64,000 nt of DNA, from assembly GCF_940670685.1 (NCBI RefSeq), contig NZ_OW711693.1, positions 2,356,001 to 2,420,000 on the forward strand, in the 5' to 3' direction. The stretch's first letter is position 1. Each line of letters begins with the position of its first letter. The translations under genes were made by a program, and so were the position numbers. Source of the DNA: Anaeropeptidivorans aminofermentans (GTDB lineage Bacteria; Bacillota; Clostridia; Lachnospirales; UBA5962). The notes beneath the pieces are model-generated. The model saw only the letters and a list, made by a program, of their open reading frames with translations, was not told where the DNA came from and searched no databases. Below are positions 1 through 7,890 of this stretch, one piece after another.

Positions 1-464
1 CAGTTTTTAAGTAAACGCGTTTTATCGTTTTTCAAGTTTATTGACTGTATAATGCACTTTTTAATAAGTAAAATTCGAAGTTATTTCACAAATCTGAACC
101 TTTACTTTCTAAGTTCAAGGATATATTTATATTTAAATCGCGTTTTTTAAGTTCCTATTTTTTCATTATAAATGATAAAGGCTGATGACAAGTCATCAGC
201 CCCGGCGTGCATACAGCACAAAACCGAATTGTTTTCCCAAACCAATACAATAAATAATCTCTTAAATGCTGTCTATACATTTAAATAAATAATATTGATT
301 GTGGAGCCTCATTGAGGCTCCTAATTATAATAACCAATTCATAAAGAAAAAATTCTAAATACTTAAATAAAAATTAAATTTTGATTTTAATTATTTAAAA
401 GCCAAGCTATTATCTAAAAAATACGCAGACTAAGCCCGCGTATTTTAATTTTTTAATATAAAGA
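1..464. other. AT-rich intergenic region, no gene seen
   Basis: No open reading frame with a convincing ribosome binding site is visible. There are two compact hairpins, at 179-202 (arms GGCTGATGAC/GTCATCAGCC) and 303-321 (arms GGAGCCTCA/TGAGGCTCC), plus the efp terminator at 416-446. On the minus strand the 179-202 hairpin is followed by a T-rich stretch, so a short minus-strand transcript ending near 175 is possible. I recognise no known RNA family here. Confidence 0.4.
416..446 (-). terminator. Rho-independent terminator of efp
   Basis: An imperfect inverted repeat with arms AAAATACGCGGGC and GCGTATTTTTT, read on the minus strand, lies about 20 bases after the efp stop codon and runs into a T tract. 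Confidence 0.7.
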
Positions 465-1022
465 TTATACTCTTCCGAGATATTCTCCCGAACGTGTATC
501 TATTTTTATAACGTCTCCGATATTTATAAATAAAGGAACATTTATGCTTGTACCTGTTTCAAGCTTTGCAGGCTTTGTTGCACCTGTAGCAGTATCGCCT
601 TTGAAGCCCGGCTCTGTATCAACTACTTCAAGCTCTACAAAAAGAGGAGGCTCTATACCGAAAACCTTTCCGTTATGGGAAAGTATTTTAACCATTTCAT
701 TTTCTTTAACAAATTCCAAAGCGTCGCCAACATCAGATGCGTTAACAGCACTCTGTTCGAAGCTTTCAACGTCCATAAAATGGTAAAGTTCTCCGTCGGT
801 GTAAAGAAACTGCATATCCTTTCTGTCTATATGAGCCTTAGGCATTTTTTCAGATGGGCGGAAGGTTCTTTCAGTAACGCCGCCTGAAATTAAATTTCTT
901 ATTTTAGTACGTACAAAGGCGGCGCCCTTTCCCGGCTTTACATGCTGAAATTCAATTATAGTATAAATATCGCCGTCAATTTCAACTGTTACTCCATTTC
1001 TAAACTCACTTGCAGAAATCAT
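465..1022 (-). CDS. efp: Elongation factor P
   Basis: EF-P binds between the ribosomal P and E sites and relieves stalling at polyproline runs. The 185-residue protein has the usual full length and three beta-barrel domains. The N-terminal KOW-like domain carries the PGKGAAF loop, with Lys32 at the position that is modified in some bacteria, and the C-terminal OB domain ends in the typical [11 protein letters not shown]-type tail. An AGGAGGA ribosome binding site sits seven bases before the ATG. The gene stands alone between two terminators, so it is probably transcribed by itself. No modification gene (epmA-like or ymfI-like) is seen in the window. Family assignment is secure. Confidence 0.97.
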   Translation of the reverse strand: MISASEFRNGVTVEIDGDIYTIIEFQHVKPGKGAAFVRTKIRNLISGGVTERTFRPSEKMPKAHIDRKDMQFLYTDGELYHFMDVESFEQSAVNASDVGDALEFVKENEMVKILSHNGKVFGIEPPLFVELEVVDTEPGFKGDTATGATKPAKLETGTSINVPLFINIGDVIKIDTRSGEYLGRV

Positions 1023-1129
1023 AAAATCCTCCTAAATATAAGGTATAAATTAATTTGAGCCCGGTTAAAAAACCTTCCGAACGTCAATTATAGCCGAAAA
1101 TAATATCCATATTTAATTTTAATTTTGTA

Positions 1130-1171
1130 TTATATACTTAGTAAGCTTTTTAAAGCTTACTAAGTATATAA
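1130..1171 (-). terminator. Terminator after aroQ
   Basis: A long, nearly perfect inverted repeat (arms TATACTTAGTAAGCTTT and its complement) lies about 25 bases downstream of the aroQ stop and separates aroQ from efp. Both sides are AT-rich, so it may act in both directions. Confidence 0.65.
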
Positions 1172-1196
1172 TATAATTTTTCAAAAATCCATCTAT

Positions 1197-1643
1197 TTAT
1201 TGCTGATTAATTAAAATTTCATTTACAGCATCTAGGGCAAGTAAATATCCGTAAGAACCAAACCCGCAAAGCTGCCCTTTACACACCGGTGCAATAACGG
1301 AAGTATGCCTGAACTCTTCCCTTTGATGAATATTTGATAAATGTACCTCAACGGTTGGGATACTTACAGATGCAATACAGTCTCTTATGGCATAAGAATA
1401 ATGTGTATAGGCCCCAGGATTTATTATTATAGCTTCTACGCCTTCATAATAGCAAGACTGAATATAATTGATTATATCTCCTTCGGAATTCGACTGGTAG
1501 CATTCTGCGTCAAAAGAAAGCTCCTCAGCTCTTTCAAGGATTCTTTTATTAATATCGTCTAAAAATTCGCTTCCATAAAAATCCTTTTCCCTGATACCTG
1601 TAAAATTTAAATTGGGACCGTGGATTATTCTTACTTTATTCAT
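1197..1643 (-). CDS. aroQ: 3-dehydroquinate dehydratase, type II
   Basis: This enzyme converts 3-dehydroquinate to 3-dehydroshikimate in the shikimate pathway. The 148-residue length is normal for the dodecameric type II enzyme. Visible motifs are HGPNLN near residue 8, the flexible lid with Arg18 and Tyr23, INPGAYTHYS around 74-83, and the catalytic His101 in EVHLSNIHQREEFRH. The ribosome binding site AAGGGGTG precedes the ATG. The start lies 15 bases after the comFB stop, so the two genes are probably co-transcribed. No other shikimate-pathway gene is nearby, so regulation with the pathway is not evident. Confidence 0.96.
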   Translation of the reverse strand: MNKVRIIHGPNLNFTGIREKDFYGSEFLDDINKRILERAEELSFDAECYQSNSEGDIINYIQSCYYEGVEAIIINPGAYTHYSYAIRDCIASVSIPTVEVHLSNIHQREEFRHTSVIAPVCKGQLCGFGSYGYLLALDAVNEILINQQ

Positions 1644-1657
1644 AAACGCACCCCTTA

Positions 1658-1945
1658 TTAAGCTTCTGCGTCTTTCTTTTTATTATGTCTTGGATTTTTC
1701 TTTACTATATCCACAGCTCTCGCTATCGCTGAAACCACGTCTACATCAAATTGCTGCTGAAGTATAGAGACCTTAGAATATAACTGTCCTTTTTCCGTTG
1801 CAATATATTTTGGAGGCAGAGAGTTAAGCGCAACTGCCAGAATATCCATTCTGCATATTTCGCAGTCACAGCCGCCGCAGGATTCTATAACCTTGTCAAG
1901 GCTTTCCAAAACAATTTCCTCCATATAATTTTTAACAACTATCAT
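1658..1945 (-). CDS. comFB: ComFB-family protein
   Basis: The 95-residue protein matches the late-competence ComFB family, with its characteristic cysteine cluster CGGCDCEIC followed by DILAVALNSLPPKY. In Bacillus the gene lies in the comF operon, but its own role is poorly defined; in some bacteria ComFB-like proteins bind cyclic dinucleotides. The cysteines suggest metal binding, which is inference. The ATG at 1945 is chosen because GGAGGT lies just upstream; an alternative start six codons earlier overlaps that site. It is paired with aroQ rather than comFA/comFC. A prepilin peptidase gene lies 1.3 kb away, the only other hint of competence or pilus functions here. Confidence 0.8.
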   Translation of the reverse strand: MIVVKNYMEEIVLESLDKVIESCGGCDCEICRMDILAVALNSLPPKYIATEKGQLYSKVSILQQQFDVDVVSAIARAVDIVKKNPRHNKKKDAEA

Positions 1946-2182
1946 ATAATTACCTCCGGACATTATATTAATTTCAATTCGTCTGCATCTGTACTGTAAT
2001 CACACCTTAATCCGTTTTTATATCGTCTGTATATGTTGTCTTACGTTTATGCTTATTATTATCTATTTATACGTTACCTGCGAAAACGAAACAAGATTAA
2101 GTAACCTTGATTTTGTCTTATTTCTTTTCTGTCGTTCGTCTATTTATACGCTTTCTTTTGAAATATATTCGGTATTATATAT

Positions 2183-2662
2183 GAATACATTCCCTTCGCA
2201 AATGTATTCATAACTAAAATCAAGCCTTGCTTGATTTTGCCTTTTTTCTCTTCTGCCATTTATATATTCATACATTCCCTTCGGAAATGTATTCATAACT
2301 AAAATCAAGCCTTGCTTGATTTCGCCTTTTTTCTCTTCTGCCATTTATATATTCATACATTCCCTTCGGGAATATATTCATAACTAAAATCAAGCCTTGC
2401 TTGATTTCCCGTGCAGTCTTTCTCTCTTTTATATTCATACATTCCCTTCGGGAATATATTCATAACTAAAATCAAGCCTTGCTTGATTTCCCGTGCGGTC
2501 TTTCTCTTTTTTATATTCATACATTCCCTTCAGGAATATATTCATAACTAAAATCAAGCCTTGCTTGATTTCGCCTTTTTTCTCTTCTGCCATTTATATA
2601 TTCATACATTCCCTTCGGGAATATATTCATAACTAAAATCAAGCCTTGCTTGATTTTAGTTA
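2183..2662. repeat. Six-unit tandem array of double-hairpin repeats (family A, array 1)
   Basis: Six units follow each other at spacings of 85, 85, 82, 82 and 85 bases, measured from the ATACATTCCC motif of each (2185, 2270, 2355, 2437, 2519, 2604). Each unit holds hairpin 1 (ATACATTCCC, loop TTCG, GGAATATAT) and hairpin 2 (AAATCAAGC, loop CTT, GCTTGATTT), joined by TCATAACTA. The linker after hairpin 2 is of two kinds: a 26-base type containing CGCCTTTTTTCTCTTCTGCC and a 23-base type containing CCCGTGC. Only the sixth unit continues hairpin 2 outward into a 31-base palindrome (2631-2661). There are no unique spacers, so it is not CRISPR. The array fills the gap downstream of yqeG. Confidence 0.93.
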
Positions 2663-2742
2663 CATTATACATTTTTTCACTTTTTGTGGCAAGGTTTAAT
2701 AAATGAAACCTTAAATTTTATCCATAGAGATTTTTATTAGAG

Positions 2743-3237
2743 CTAATTTTTATAATATCTTTCAAGTATCTTTTTTTCAAGGCCTCTTTTTATTTTTACA
2801 GATAAAACGTCTTTATCTGAAACCGGCTTTACAAGAATAGTATATATATTGTTTAAGTTTCCGCATAGGACATCTGTAAAAATCTGGTCTCCTATAAGGG
2901 CTGTATTATTATTTTTAGCTTTTATCATTTTCATTGCTTTCCATATACCAAAGGGTAAGGGCTTTAACCCGTGGTGGATTGCTATAAATTTAAGGTCTTC
3001 ATTAAAAAGCGTAACCCTCTTTTTATGATTATTGGAAACAAAAGCTATTTTAAAACCCATTTTAATGAGCTTATCAAAAAGCTTTAAGGCTTTCTCTCCC
3101 GGTTTATGCTCCTCATATGCTGCTATGGTATTATCAATATCATATATTAGATATCTTATACCGCTATCATAAAGCTTTTTATAATCAACAGAAGAAATAT
3201 CCGGCAAATATTCCTTTGGGCAAAAAATTTTAAACAT
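2743..3237 (-). CDS. YqeG-family HAD phosphatase
   Basis: The 164-residue protein belongs to the HAD-superfamily subfamily IIIA (YqeG). The nucleophile motif is YDIDNTIA around residues 31-38, a second motif is FVSNN near residue 65, and GDQIFTDVLCGN near 115-126 provides the acidic metal-binding end. Related proteins are described as phosphatidylglycerophosphate or related phosphatases; the substrate here cannot be read from sequence. It begins three bases after the prepilin peptidase stop, with AGGGAG ahead of the ATG, so it is the third gene of the T-box-controlled alaS transcript. Confidence 0.85.
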   Translation of the reverse strand: MFKIFCPKEYLPDISSVDYKKLYDSGIRYLIYDIDNTIAAYEEHKPGEKALKLFDKLIKMGFKIAFVSNNHKKRVTLFNEDLKFIAIHHGLKPLPFGIWKAMKMIKAKNNNTALIGDQIFTDVLCGNLNNIYTILVKPVSDKDVLSVKIKRGLEKKILERYYKN

Positions 3238-3240
3238 AAT

Positions 3241-3780
3241 CTAACTCCCTATTAATAATACTCTTCCTATGATATTCATAAGGCTATCATTAAAAGCTAT
3301 GCAGGCGATGCTTCCCAGGAGCATAAAAGGCCCCAGAGGAAGCTCCGACTTTATATTCATTTTTCTTAAAAGAAGCATAAAAACAGCAAATATGCCAGCC
3401 AAAAGGACGCTTATGAAAAATATCAATAAGGTATTTACAGGCCCTGTCCATATGCCGATTACGCCCAGAAGCTTCATGTCTCCGGCGCCCATTTTCCCTT
3501 TCGATAAAACAATCGCAAGAAATAAAGGAAATATCCCCGATATAAAACCTGCAAGGGCACTAATCAAAATCCAATAATCAAAGACTAAAAGAAAAATGCA
3601 TGTATTTATTAATATGCCTGTGCCTGCAAAAAATATAAGGATTTTATCAGGTATAATATGTCTTTTCATATCAATAAAAGAGAGTACCAATAAGAAGAAA
3701 ATAAAAATCAAAATACTTATGATTTTAACTGCAAATACATCTATTCTGTCAAAAACCATAAGCTCGAATGCGGCCCTCAT
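3241..3780 (-). CDS. Type IV prepilin peptidase (A24), short form
   Basis: This membrane aspartic protease removes the leader of type IV prepilins and competence pseudopilins. The 179-residue protein contains the peptidase domain only and lacks the N-terminal cysteine-rich methyltransferase domain of full PilD/ComC. Several hydrophobic segments are visible, and the two catalytic aspartates are expected in FIDMKRHIIPD (about residue 37) and GAGDMKLLG (about residue 98). Its ATG overlaps the alaS stop as TAATG, implying translational coupling. No pilin gene is in the window, so the substrate must be encoded elsewhere. A second start at residue 8 is possible but has a weaker ribosome site. Confidence 0.88.
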   Translation of the reverse strand: MRAAFELMVFDRIDVFAVKIISILIFIFFLLVLSFIDMKRHIIPDKILIFFAGTGILINTCIFLLVFDYWILISALAGFISGIFPLFLAIVLSKGKMGAGDMKLLGVIGIWTGPVNTLLIFFISVLLAGIFAVFMLLLRKMNIKSELPLGPFMLLGSIACIAFNDSLMNIIGRVLLIGS

Positions 3781-6416
3781 TACAGTAATTCTTCTATAAC
3801 ACCGGCGGCTTTCTTGGTAAGCTCCTCTATTTTTTCAGGGGACTTTCCTCCGGCCTGAGCCATATTTGCCTTTCCACCGCCTTTTCCTCCTATAATAGCT
3901 GAAAGCTCCTTAATAATATTTCCGGCATGAACGCCCTTTGAAACAGCGTCATCCGTAGCCATAACGACAAGATTTGCCTTATCCTCATGTTTTGAAGTAA
4001 TTACTATTATACCAGATTTGAGCTTATCTTTCAGCTTATCGCCGAGGGTTCTCAAGCCATTCATATCAAGTTCCCCAGCATCTGAAACGACTAAACTGAT
4101 TCCTTTTACTTCTGTGCCTGTCTTTAATATATCGTCTACAATGTTACCGGTCATGCTGCTTTTAAGCTTTTCAAATTCAGATTTTAATTCTCTCATTTCT
4201 TTTATGGCTGTTTCTGCCCTTTTTACAAGATTTTCAGGGGTTGTTTTAAGTGCCATAGCAGCCGTTTTAATTAATATATCCTGAGATTTATAATATTCAA
4301 GAGCAGCTTCTCCCGTGAGCGCTTCTATTCTTCTTACGCCTGCGGAAATCCCGCTTTCGGAGAGTATTTTAAAGGTGGATATTTGAGCGGTATTTTTAAC
4401 GTGGGTACCGCCGCAGAGCTCTATGCTGTAATCGGCTACCTTTATTACTCTTACATCTTTTTCATACTTTTCGCCGAAAAGAGCCATGGCGCCCATACTT
4501 TTTGCTTTATCAATATCGGTATTAATGATTTCTACAGTAAGAGAAGAGAATATTTTATCATTCACCATTCTTTCTATCTTTTCTAAATCCTCGTAGCCGA
4601 TTGCCTCAAAATGAGTAAAGTCGAATCTAAGCCTGTTTTCTGAAACATAAGAGCCGGCCTGCTCAACATGAGTGCCTAAAACTTCTCTTAAAGCTTTTTG
4701 AAGAAGGTGGGTCGCCGTATGGTTTCTTGCGGTATTCATTCTGTTTTTCTCATCAACGGCAGCTTTTACGATAGAGCCTGAACGAATTTCCCCTTCTGTT
4801 ACTACACCGATATGAACATATTTTCCGGCGGATTTAATACAGTCTTTTATCTCCACGATGCCTTCGGCAGTTTCTATTTTCCCCTTATCCCCTTGCTGTC
4901 CGCCGCCTGTTGCATAGAAAGGCGTTTTATTTAAAACAACGGAAACTTCTTCTCCCTTAAGGGCTTTATCTACGATTTCTCCGTTCACAACAAGGCCTTT
5001 CACAAGGGCATCTTCAGTATATAAATAGGTATATCCTATGAATTCCGTAGGTTCCTTTGAGCCAACCTTAGCATATATTTCTTCTGCCCCGCCCATAAAG
5101 GTATTTTCTTCCCTGCTGCTTCTTGAAAGCTGCCTTTGATTTTCCATTTCCTTGAGGAATTGGTCTTCATCGATACCAATATGATCTTCTGCAAGAATTT
5201 CTTTCATAAGCTCAAAGGGGAATCCAAAGGTATCATAGAGCCTGAAAGCATCTTCTCCCGAAAGCATTTTTTCTGCTCTTTCCTTAACCTTTTTAATATA
5301 GCTTTTTAAAAATTCGAGACCTTGGTCAAGGGTTTCATAAAAGCGGCTTTCTTCAAGGGAGAGTATTTTAAATATATAATCCTGTTTTTCTAAAAGCTCA
5401 GGATAAGCATCCTTACTTTCTCTTATAACCACCTTACATAAATCCGTAAGGAACATTTTATCTATGCCTAAAAGCTTTCCATGGCGGGCGGCTCTTCTTA
5501 AAAGCCTTCTTAATACATAGCCTCTTCCTTCATTATTCGGAAGAACACCGTCTGCAAGCATAAATGTAACGGCTCTGATATGGTCTGTTACAATACGGAT
5601 TGAAACATCGGTTTCATAAGATTTGCCGTATTCCTTATTGGCGGTTTTGCATACGGCTTCCCTTACAGCCTTGATAGAGTCTATATCAAATACGGATTCT
5701 ACCCCCTGCATGGCAACAGCAAGCCTTTCAAGGCCCATACCCGTATCAATATTCGGGTGAGCAAGAGGTGTATAGCTTCCGTCTTCTTCCTTATTAAACT
5801 GAGTGAAAACAAGATTCCATACTTCCATAAACCTGTCGCATTCACAGCCTACTTCACAGGTATCTTCCTGACAGCCGAACTCTTCCCCTCTGTCAAAATA
5901 TATTTCAGAGCAGGGACCGCAAGGGCCTGTTCCAACTTCCCAGAAATTATCTTCCTTGCCTAAACGGTAGATTCTTTCGGCAGGAAGGCCTACTTTTTCA
6001 TTCCATATTTTAAAAGCCTCATCATCTTCATGATATACTGAAACGTAAAGCCTGTCTGCGGGTATTTTAAGAACCTCAGTGCAGTATTCCCAGCTCCATG
6101 GAATGATTTCCTCCTTAAAATAATCGCCAAAGGAGAAATTACCCAGCATTTCAAAAAATGTACAATGCCTTGAAGTCTTTCCTACGTTTTCAATGTCTCC
6201 TGTACGAATACATTTCTGGCATGTGGTCATTCTCTTAGACGGCGGAACTTCAATTCCCGTAAAATAAGGCTTTAAAGGAGCCATTCCTGCGTTTATAAGC
6301 AGAAGGCTCTTATCATTTTGCGGTATCAAGGGATAAGAAGCATGCCTTAAATGCCCCTTACTCTCAAAAAAACTTAAAAAGCTTTCTCTAAGCTCATTAA
6401 CTTTCATATATTCCAT
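3780..6416 (-). CDS. alaS: Alanyl-tRNA synthetase
   Basis: AlaRS charges tRNA-Ala with alanine. The 878-residue protein has the class II catalytic core (FFEMLGNFSFGDYFKEE), a central tRNA-recognition region, the editing domain with HTATHLLQKAL and CGGTHV zinc/editing motifs, and a C-terminal DHHA1 domain with GGKGGGKANMAQAGG. The ATG at 6416 is chosen because AAGGAGGGAA lies upstream; an upstream TTG overlaps this site. It is preceded by a T-box leader and a strong promoter and is followed, with overlapping stop and start, by the prepilin peptidase and yqeG genes. Confidence 0.98.
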   Translation of the reverse strand: MEYMKVNELRESFLSFFESKGHLRHASYPLIPQNDKSLLLINAGMAPLKPYFTGIEVPPSKRMTTCQKCIRTGDIENVGKTSRHCTFFEMLGNFSFGDYFKEEIIPWSWEYCTEVLKIPADRLYVSVYHEDDEAFKIWNEKVGLPAERIYRLGKEDNFWEVGTGPCGPCSEIYFDRGEEFGCQEDTCEVGCECDRFMEVWNLVFTQFNKEEDGSYTPLAHPNIDTGMGLERLAVAMQGVESVFDIDSIKAVREAVCKTANKEYGKSYETDVSIRIVTDHIRAVTFMLADGVLPNNEGRGYVLRRLLRRAARHGKLLGIDKMFLTDLCKVVIRESKDAYPELLEKQDYIFKILSLEESRFYETLDQGLEFLKSYIKKVKERAEKMLSGEDAFRLYDTFGFPFELMKEILAEDHIGIDEDQFLKEMENQRQLSRSSREENTFMGGAEEIYAKVGSKEPTEFIGYTYLYTEDALVKGLVVNGEIVDKALKGEEVSVVLNKTPFYATGGGQQGDKGKIETAEGIVEIKDCIKSAGKYVHIGVVTEGEIRSGSIVKAAVDEKNRMNTARNHTATHLLQKALREVLGTHVEQAGSYVSENRLRFDFTHFEAIGYEDLEKIERMVNDKIFSSLTVEIINTDIDKAKSMGAMALFGEKYEKDVRVIKVADYSIELCGGTHVKNTAQISTFKILSESGISAGVRRIEALTGEAALEYYKSQDILIKTAAMALKTTPENLVKRAETAIKEMRELKSEFEKLKSSMTGNIVDDILKTGTEVKGISLVVSDAGELDMNGLRTLGDKLKDKLKSGIIVITSKHEDKANLVVMATDDAVSKGVHAGNIIKELSAIIGGKGGGKANMAQAGGKSPEKIEELTKKAAGVIEELL

Positions 6417-6460
6417 AAAAATTCCCTCCTTAAACAAATGCCCTGCTGGGGCTTAAATAT

Positions 6461-6712
6461 CCGTAAAATAAAAAAGGCACCTTAAATATAGGGACGAATA
6501 AATCGCGGTACCACCCTAAGTTGCGTAAAAAACAAACGCCACTCGAACCGTTAACGCCGGCATACGTGGCTGCCTACACAGAATAAACCTTCGGCAGTCA
6601 GGGTTATAAAAAGCTGCTTCAGCAAAAAGCTACTGGGGAAATCTCACCCTAATCCCCTCTCTTTGAGGCTTCTTTTGCTTACTCCTCTTTTTCCCTTTAA
6701 ATAATAATATTT
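6461..6712 (-). promoter_or_regulatory. T-box riboswitch leader of alaS
   Basis: Read on the minus strand, the leader has the invariant T-box GGGTGGTACCGCG at 6505-6517, preceded by a stem III hairpin and a long stem I region containing GAGAGGGG. It is followed by a competing terminator whose 3' arm GGTGCC (6476-6481) pairs with GGTACC inside the T-box and runs into a T tract at 6465-6475. Uncharged tRNA should stabilise the antiterminator and switch on the operon. The specifier is expected to be an alanine (GCN) codon, but I could not place it with certainty. Confidence 0.93.
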
Positions 6713-6717
6713 GATTA

Positions 6718-6746
6718 AATATATCAATTGGCAGATATTTTGTCAA
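6718..6746 (-). promoter_or_regulatory. SigA-type promoter of the alaS operon
   Basis: On the minus strand TTGACA (6741-6746) and TATATT (6718-6723) are separated by exactly 17 bases, just upstream of the T-box leader. Confidence 0.85.
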
Positions 6747-6940
6747 TAGTATTCTATAGGACAAATGCAAGAAAGTATTTTTCTGTCCCTAAAAGGAGAT
6801 TTTGGCAATACACCGCCGGAAGATTTATAATTTGATGGAAATATATTCTATCAAATAGATTCAAGTCGAAAATGCCAAAGCAGCTAATTCGCATATATCT
6901 TTCATGCATTTGCCGCATAAAAAGCTTAGGTCAAATAAAT

Positions 6941-7162
6941 TTATCTTTTTCGTGGGTATGGTTTTGATTCGTCTGTCCTGTCTACTAAATAATCAATACT
7001 TGTCTCGAATAAATCTGCAAGCTTATTCAGTACAGGTATCGGGATATTCAAATTTCCCAGCTCATAGTCGGAATAAGTAGTCTGATGAATATTTAATAGC
7101 TTTGCTATTTGAGCCTGTGTCATACCTTTGTCGTCTCTCATATCGCGTATTCTTTCGTACAT
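6941..7162 (-). CDS. XRE-family transcriptional regulator (short HTH)
   Basis: The 73-residue protein is essentially one Cro/cI-type helix-turn-helix domain: RDDKGMTQAQIAKLLNIHQTTYSDYELGNLNIP, then a second helical part ending in YLVDRTDE. The ribosome site GAGGTG precedes the ATG. It is divergent from a 60-residue ORF; their 93-base shared region holds an operator-like palindrome within the partner promoter. The protein most likely represses that small gene and possibly itself (inference from layout). No phage genes are adjacent. Confidence 0.85.
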   Translation of the reverse strand: MYERIRDMRDDKGMTQAQIAKLLNIHQTTYSDYELGNLNIPIPVLNKLADLFETSIDYLVDRTDESKPYPRKR

Positions 7163-7189
7163 ATTTTTTCACCTCAATATTATTATCCA

Positions 7190-7235
7190 TAAGGGAATAC
7201 ACCTTATTGACTTTTAAGGGTATTTCCCTTAAAAT
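7190..7235 (+). promoter_or_regulatory. Promoter with embedded palindromic operator for the small ORF
   Basis: TTGACT (7207-7212) and TAAAAT (7230-7235) are spaced by 17 bases. The perfect inverted repeat TTAAGGG-TATTT-CCCTTAA (7214-7232) fills that spacer. A second, imperfect copy (TAAGG...CCTTA, 7190-7206) lies immediately upstream, toward the divergent XRE gene. This arrangement fits repression by the adjacent XRE protein. Confidence 0.7.
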
Positions 7236-7255
7236 AATATTTGAGGTGATGCGGT

Positions 7256-7438
7256 ATGCCCGATTATAAAAATATAAATAACGCTCTTATAATTGCATTA
7301 AGTGAAATTATAGATAAAGCAAAAGAAGCGATTGAAGAAGCAGAGGAAAATATTATTTCCGACGAAGCGAATAAACCAAACCTACATATTCTCCATTTAG
7401 AAGAAGATACAGCAAATACCAGAAAAAGTGGCCTTTAG
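7256..7438 (+). CDS. Small acidic protein, function unknown
   Basis: A 60-residue ORF has a good ribosome site (TGAGGTGAT, about seven bases before ATG), its own promoter and its own terminator, so I think it is real although I recognise no family. The first half is a predicted amphipathic, acidic helix (EIIDKAKEAIEEAEENI), and there is no signal peptide or membrane segment. It is divergent from the XRE gene at 6941-7162 and its promoter carries the probable operator. It could be a small partner or antagonist of the regulator, but that is a guess. Confidence 0.6.
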   Translation: MPDYKNINNALIIALSEIIDKAKEAIEEAEENIISDEANKPNLHILHLEEDTANTRKSGL

Positions 7439-7450
7439 ACCACTTTTTCT
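7421..7450 (+). terminator. Terminator overlapping the small ORF stop
   Basis: Arms AGAAAAAGTGG and CCACTTTTTCT form a hairpin ending in a T tract. The stop codon of the small gene lies in the loop. It may also end spoVAE-directed transcription from the other side. Confidence 0.8.
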
Positions 7451-7529
7451 TTCATTATGCTATTACACTTTGATTCAAATAATTTCCTGCGAATTTTTCT
7501 GTTGCCGAAGCAATGCCTATGAGCTATAT

Positions 7530-7886
7530 TTATTCCTTTTCCTTAGGCTCAAATACCAAGGAAGCTAAATAGCTAAAGGTCACGACAGAGGCGATTCCTC
7601 CGGCAGCGGCCTTCATGCCTCCGGTAAATACACCTAAAAGGCCTACTTCATCAACTTCAGATATAACCCCTTTTGCAAGATTATATCCGAATCCCGGAAG
7701 AGGCACAGTAGCACCTGCTCCGCCGAAATCAACGATTTTTCCGTATATGCCAAGACCGCCTAAAATACAGCCGATGACTACAAACAAAACAAGAATTCTT
7801 GCAGAAGTCATTTTTGTTTTATCGATTAAAATCTGTCCTATGACGCATATGATTCCACCTACTAAAAAAGCTTTTAAATATTCCAT
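7530..7886 (-). CDS. spoVAE: Stage V sporulation protein AE
   Basis: A component of the SpoVA complex in the inner forespore membrane, which moves dipicolinic acid into the developing spore and releases it at germination. The 118-residue protein matches the SpoVAEb type: hydrophobic segments with LVGGIICVIGQILIDKTKMT near the start and GAGATVPLPGFGYNLAKG in the middle, resembling SpoVAC. It is the last gene of the operon, four bases after spoVAD. No spoVAF or germination-receptor gene follows. Confidence 0.95.
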   Translation of the reverse strand: MEYLKAFLVGGIICVIGQILIDKTKMTSARILVLFVVIGCILGGLGIYGKIVDFGGAGATVPLPGFGYNLAKGVISEVDEVGLLGVFTGGMKAAAGGIASVVTFSYLASLVFEPKEKE

Positions 7887-7890
7887 ATTA

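Noticed and set aside
2144-2344. Open frame of 66 codons on the minus strand
   Set aside because: It lies inside the palindromic repeat array, repeats the same peptide twice (REKRQNQARLDFSYEYI-like) and has no ribosome site.
2183-2662. CRISPR array
   Set aside because: Units are nearly identical throughout, with no unique spacers of constant length and no cas genes nearby.
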